Shown one piece after another: positions 61,701 to 64,000 of a DNA stretch of 64,000 nt. A model generated the notes under the pieces. The model ran no database searches and was not told the origin of the DNA. It saw nothing but the letters and a program-made list of their open reading frames with translations. The translations under genes and the position numbers were made by a program. The stretch is from Nephromyces sp. MM_2019 (taxonomy: Eukaryota; Apicomplexa; Aconoidasida; Nephromycida): contig JADHZB010001734.1 in NCBI GenBank assembly GCA_015657535.1, forward strand, positions 1 to 64,000, in the 5' to 3' direction. Every line of letters starts with the position of its first letter. Within the stretch, counting starts at the first letter, position 1.

Positions 61701-63906
61701 CGTGATGTTTGTGTGTTGGTGTGTGTGGGTGAGTGTATTGGTGTGTGTGTTGGTCTGCTTGATTGTGTGTGGGTGTGCGTTTTTGTGTCTTTGTACGTGT
61801 GCCTGCGTGTTCGTGTCTGTTTTTCTGTGTTGGGTTCTTTACATTTGTAGAGATTCTTTACATCCTCTAATCTGTTAACTAATGCATTTAAATCTGTGTG
61901 TGTGTTTGTGTATCTTTACTCTCTAGTGAGTTTTGTGCTTCTCTTGCATCCACACACTCAAAAGTTCTAATCAGAGAGATTCTTCATGCATTTTCTCTCT
62001 TTTCTTAATAGGCATGAAGACATCAAGTCTAAGCTGCTATCATCAAGGGCTGCTACTGTATCTTCAGTATGGCGGGAATACTTAGAAAACTACTTTTTAT
62101 ACTCTGAATCTCAGTCTTTTCCTTCTTGGATAGATCCCAAGAATATAAGAGGTAATATCTGATGATGAAGTGAAGTGTGGAGTGTGAGATGAAGCCGTGA
62201 TGAAGAAGCAGTGAAAGCAGAAGTAGCTGAAGAAGAAGTCGGACGAGATGAAAAAGCTGGAGAAGATGAAGAAGATGATGAAGCAGAAGGCGAAGAATAA
62301 TATGAAGTAGTTGAAGATGAAGAATATGAATGTAGTATTTCCGTAATATAGTAAATTGAGGAAGAATTCACTGGAATGTCTTCATCTGCTGCACGCACAC
62401 TGCACTCCACATAACAGTCAGCCTCTATCTCAAAGTTATGAACAGAGATGTACTTACACTGAAAAAGTAGGCGTTAATAGAACTTCAAAACACGCGGAAT
62501 TTAGTACATTAATTGGATTGGCTGAGGTGATGTTTTCTACTGTTTCTGAGGACGTTGAGGAAAATGAATTTTTTGAGATACTTAAGGAAATGGCAGATAT
62601 TATACTCATAGAAGAAGCTGCGAGTATTAAAGTTCACCTAAAACACTAGGCTAAGCTTCATAGCGAAGTTACTTTAAAGTGTGATGATTTGCTGATTGCT
62701 AACTGAGGATTGGATAGCTTATTTGGATGATTTAGCCTGCAATTTAGGCGAATAAATTACAAAAAGGAAGGCATCTTCACACTGAATACTGCTGTTTTTG
62801 TGTGTGATTGAGTGCGTGCTTCTGTGCTTGATTGCTTGTGTGTGCGTGGTTTATTTTTGTGCATGGTTAAGTGTGTGTGTAATTTTTTGTGTGTCTTGGT
62901 TGAGTTGGTTTTTATGGAAGATAATTTGGTCTAGGCTGCCTATTCTAGGCAAGAACAAGTATGTGGGTCATTCTGGAAATCTATTTGTAGACAAAGCAGG
63001 AAGAGATCCATTCAATCCTGATTATGACTTCACTACTCTGTGGATTCCTTCTCCTCATCATAAATGGTTTAAGGTATACTCTAATTAAATCTTCAATTAG
63101 TCTGAGTGTTATGAGAAAGGAAGCTGCTTGCTCTCTCTGCTGAAGCTTTTAGCGATACATGATGTGAAGGAAGGATAAATGTATATACCTGTGTGTGATG
63201 TGTATTTCTATATATGTATGTGCGTGTTTGTGTGTGTGGTATGCTGTATTTTTCTCTTTGTGCGACTTTTTGTTTATGTCTCTGTGTGTGTGTGCATATT
63301 CTATGATTTACCCTATTTTTTGCAAGGCGAGATTCAGTCTGTGTATCATCCTATTCTATACACAGGGTGTTTTTGTGTTTATATAGTCTGTGTATGCTGC
63401 TATTCTATAAATAAGGCGTGTGTGTATTTAAATCCTCTCTGTATCCTCCGATTCTATATTTTCACGGTGTGTATTTATTCATATAGTCTCTATATTATCC
63501 TGTTCTGCATGCAGCACGTGTGTGTGTGTGTGCGTATAGCTACTCTGTGTATTATCCTATTCTATACACACAATGTGCGTATATCTCGTCAATTTTTTAC
63601 CCTAATCCATGCTATAGTATATTCCAATCCCTCTAGATACTATTAAATCCCTTTTTCGCCCTTTCTCTACCAAGGAGTGTATATACACCCACATCTTCTT
63701 GACTTCTCATTTGTTTCTTATACTTTTTTCCTCTCGCTCTGTGTATGTGTCTGCGTGTGTGTGCTGGTGTGTATTGATATGTGTGTGTGGATATATTAAC
63801 CTCTTTTTTCCTGCAGGATCCAGCAAACAAGGCGCATCTTACGCCTGGAATGCAGCAGTACTGGGAAGTGAAGCAACACCATTTTGATAAAGTCGTCTTC
63901 TTCAAG
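58794..63906 (+). CDS. MSH6: DNA mismatch repair protein MSH6, N-terminal part (partial)
   Basis: Seven exons join in frame: 58794-59096, 59836-59897, 60202-60293, 61206-61671, 62012-62151, 62949-63073 and 63817-63906 (426 codons). All introns are GT-AG, mostly with TGCAG or CAG acceptors after T-rich tracts. The first exon carries a PCNA-binding PIP box, QISILSYF (Q-x-x-I-x-x-Y-F), placed as in MSH6 proteins. Next come an acidic disordered linker and a nuclear-localisation-like KVHKRRKV. Exon 5 ends with SFPSWIDPKNIR, exon 6 has RDPFNPDYDFTTLWIP and exon 7 has HLTPGMQQYWEVKQHHFDKV then VFFK. This is the start of MutS domain I, where K-x-G-K-F-Y-E should follow just outside the window. There is no PWWP domain. 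MSH6 pairs with MSH2 to recognise mismatches. The ATG exon is not certain. Introns are TG-rich, up to about 900 bases. Confidence 0.88.
60464..60535 (-). tRNA. tRNA-Ile(UAU)-like sequence, antisense in an MSH6 intron
   Basis: The minus strand reads TAGCTCAGTTGG (a perfect box A) and GGCTCGAATCC (box B with one change). The D stem GCTC/GAGC and most of the T stem (ATGGG/CCCAC) pair. The anticodon loop is CTTATAA, giving UAU for Ile. Only five of seven acceptor pairs and three of five anticodon-stem pairs form, and no TTTT terminator follows closely. It may be a diverged gene or a tRNA-derived pseudogene. Confidence 0.55.
61680..61925 (+). repeat. TG-rich microsatellite-like intron start
   Basis: Dense TGTGTG, TGTGCG and TGTGTTGG runs at the beginning of the MSH6 intron after exon 61206-61671. 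The open frames that cross it are low-complexity artefacts. Confidence 0.75.
62160..62335 (+). repeat. GA-rich GAAGAT block in an MSH6 intron
   Basis: About 170 bases dominated by GAAGAA, GATGAA and AGATGA units, one frame of which is strongly acidic (GEDEEDDEAEGEE). It follows the donor at 62152, and the flanking exons join in frame without it. It may be a lost or optional exon of the acidic linker, or an intronic splicing-enhancer-like block. Confidence 0.6.
63337..63570. repeat. About 50-base minisatellite in the last MSH6 intron
   Basis: Five imperfect copies of TCTGTGTATYATCCTATTCTAT start at 63338, 63387, 63438, 63487 and 63544 (steps 49, 51, 49 and 57), separated by GTGTGT-rich spacers. 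It sits entirely in the intron between exons 62949-63073 and 63817-63906. Confidence 0.8.
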
Positions 63907-64000
63907 GTTATGTTCGATAGAGTTGAATAGCAGAGTGTAAAATTTCTGGAAAAGCTGAAGATTCATCACTTTTTGCTTATTTTTCTGCGATTTTTTCTTC

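Noticed and set aside
62111..62410. 99-codon Ser/Tyr-rich minus-strand frame
   Set aside because: Antisense of the GA-rich block and an MSH6 exon end.
63179..63646. 155-codon Cys/Val/Tyr-rich plus-strand frame
   Set aside because: It runs through TGTGTG and the 50-base minisatellite inside an MSH6 intron bounded by good splice sites.

Overview
This is AT-rich eukaryotic nuclear DNA (about 60% A+T by eye) with spliceosomal GT-AG introns, standard stop codons, and a plant-type TTTAGGG repeat at its left edge. That repeat occurs in plants, many apicomplexans and other alveolates, and oomycetes. I cannot name the species; an intron-rich protist or alga fits best. There are no operons, ribosome binding sites or CRISPR arrays. 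Most genes are broken into exons of 15-300 bases, so long open frames reveal only a few of them. I built several genes by pairing splice sites and checking that reading phase is kept across each junction.

Layout. 1-119: degenerate TTTAGGG array, oriented G-rich strand inward. 364-4740 (-): N-terminal exons of a probable P5B-type ATPase, running off the left edge. 6.2-6.6 kb: 42-base tandem repeat. 7.4-9.4 kb (-): unidentified intron-rich gene with a coiled-coil stretch. 12.7-14.3 kb (-): exons of a multi-pass membrane protein, possibly the 5' part of the same gene. 14.9-19.2 kb (+): 1,426-residue protein with one classical KH domain. 27.7-30.9 kb (-): five-KH-domain RNA-binding protein with one intron. 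31.4-36.3 kb (-): unidentified gene of many tiny exons. 42.4-43.4 kb (+): exosome ring subunit Rrp43/EXOSC8. 48.3-50.3 kb (+): disordered protein with a 28-base microexon. 58.8 kb to the right edge (+): first part of the mismatch-repair gene MSH6, with an antisense tRNA-Ile-like sequence in one intron.

Themes. Three recognised proteins act on RNA (two KH proteins and an exosome subunit) and one on DNA repair (MSH6). The two KH proteins face each other and look like diverged paralogues. Introns of the MSH6, P5B and 31-36 kb genes are T/G-rich on the sense strand, so TGTGTG or CACACA runs indicate gene direction. The stretches at 19.2-24.7, 25.3-27.7, 38.2-42.4, 43.4-48.3 and 50.3-57.4 kb hold no long frame. 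They may contain further tiny-exon genes that need transcript data to resolve.
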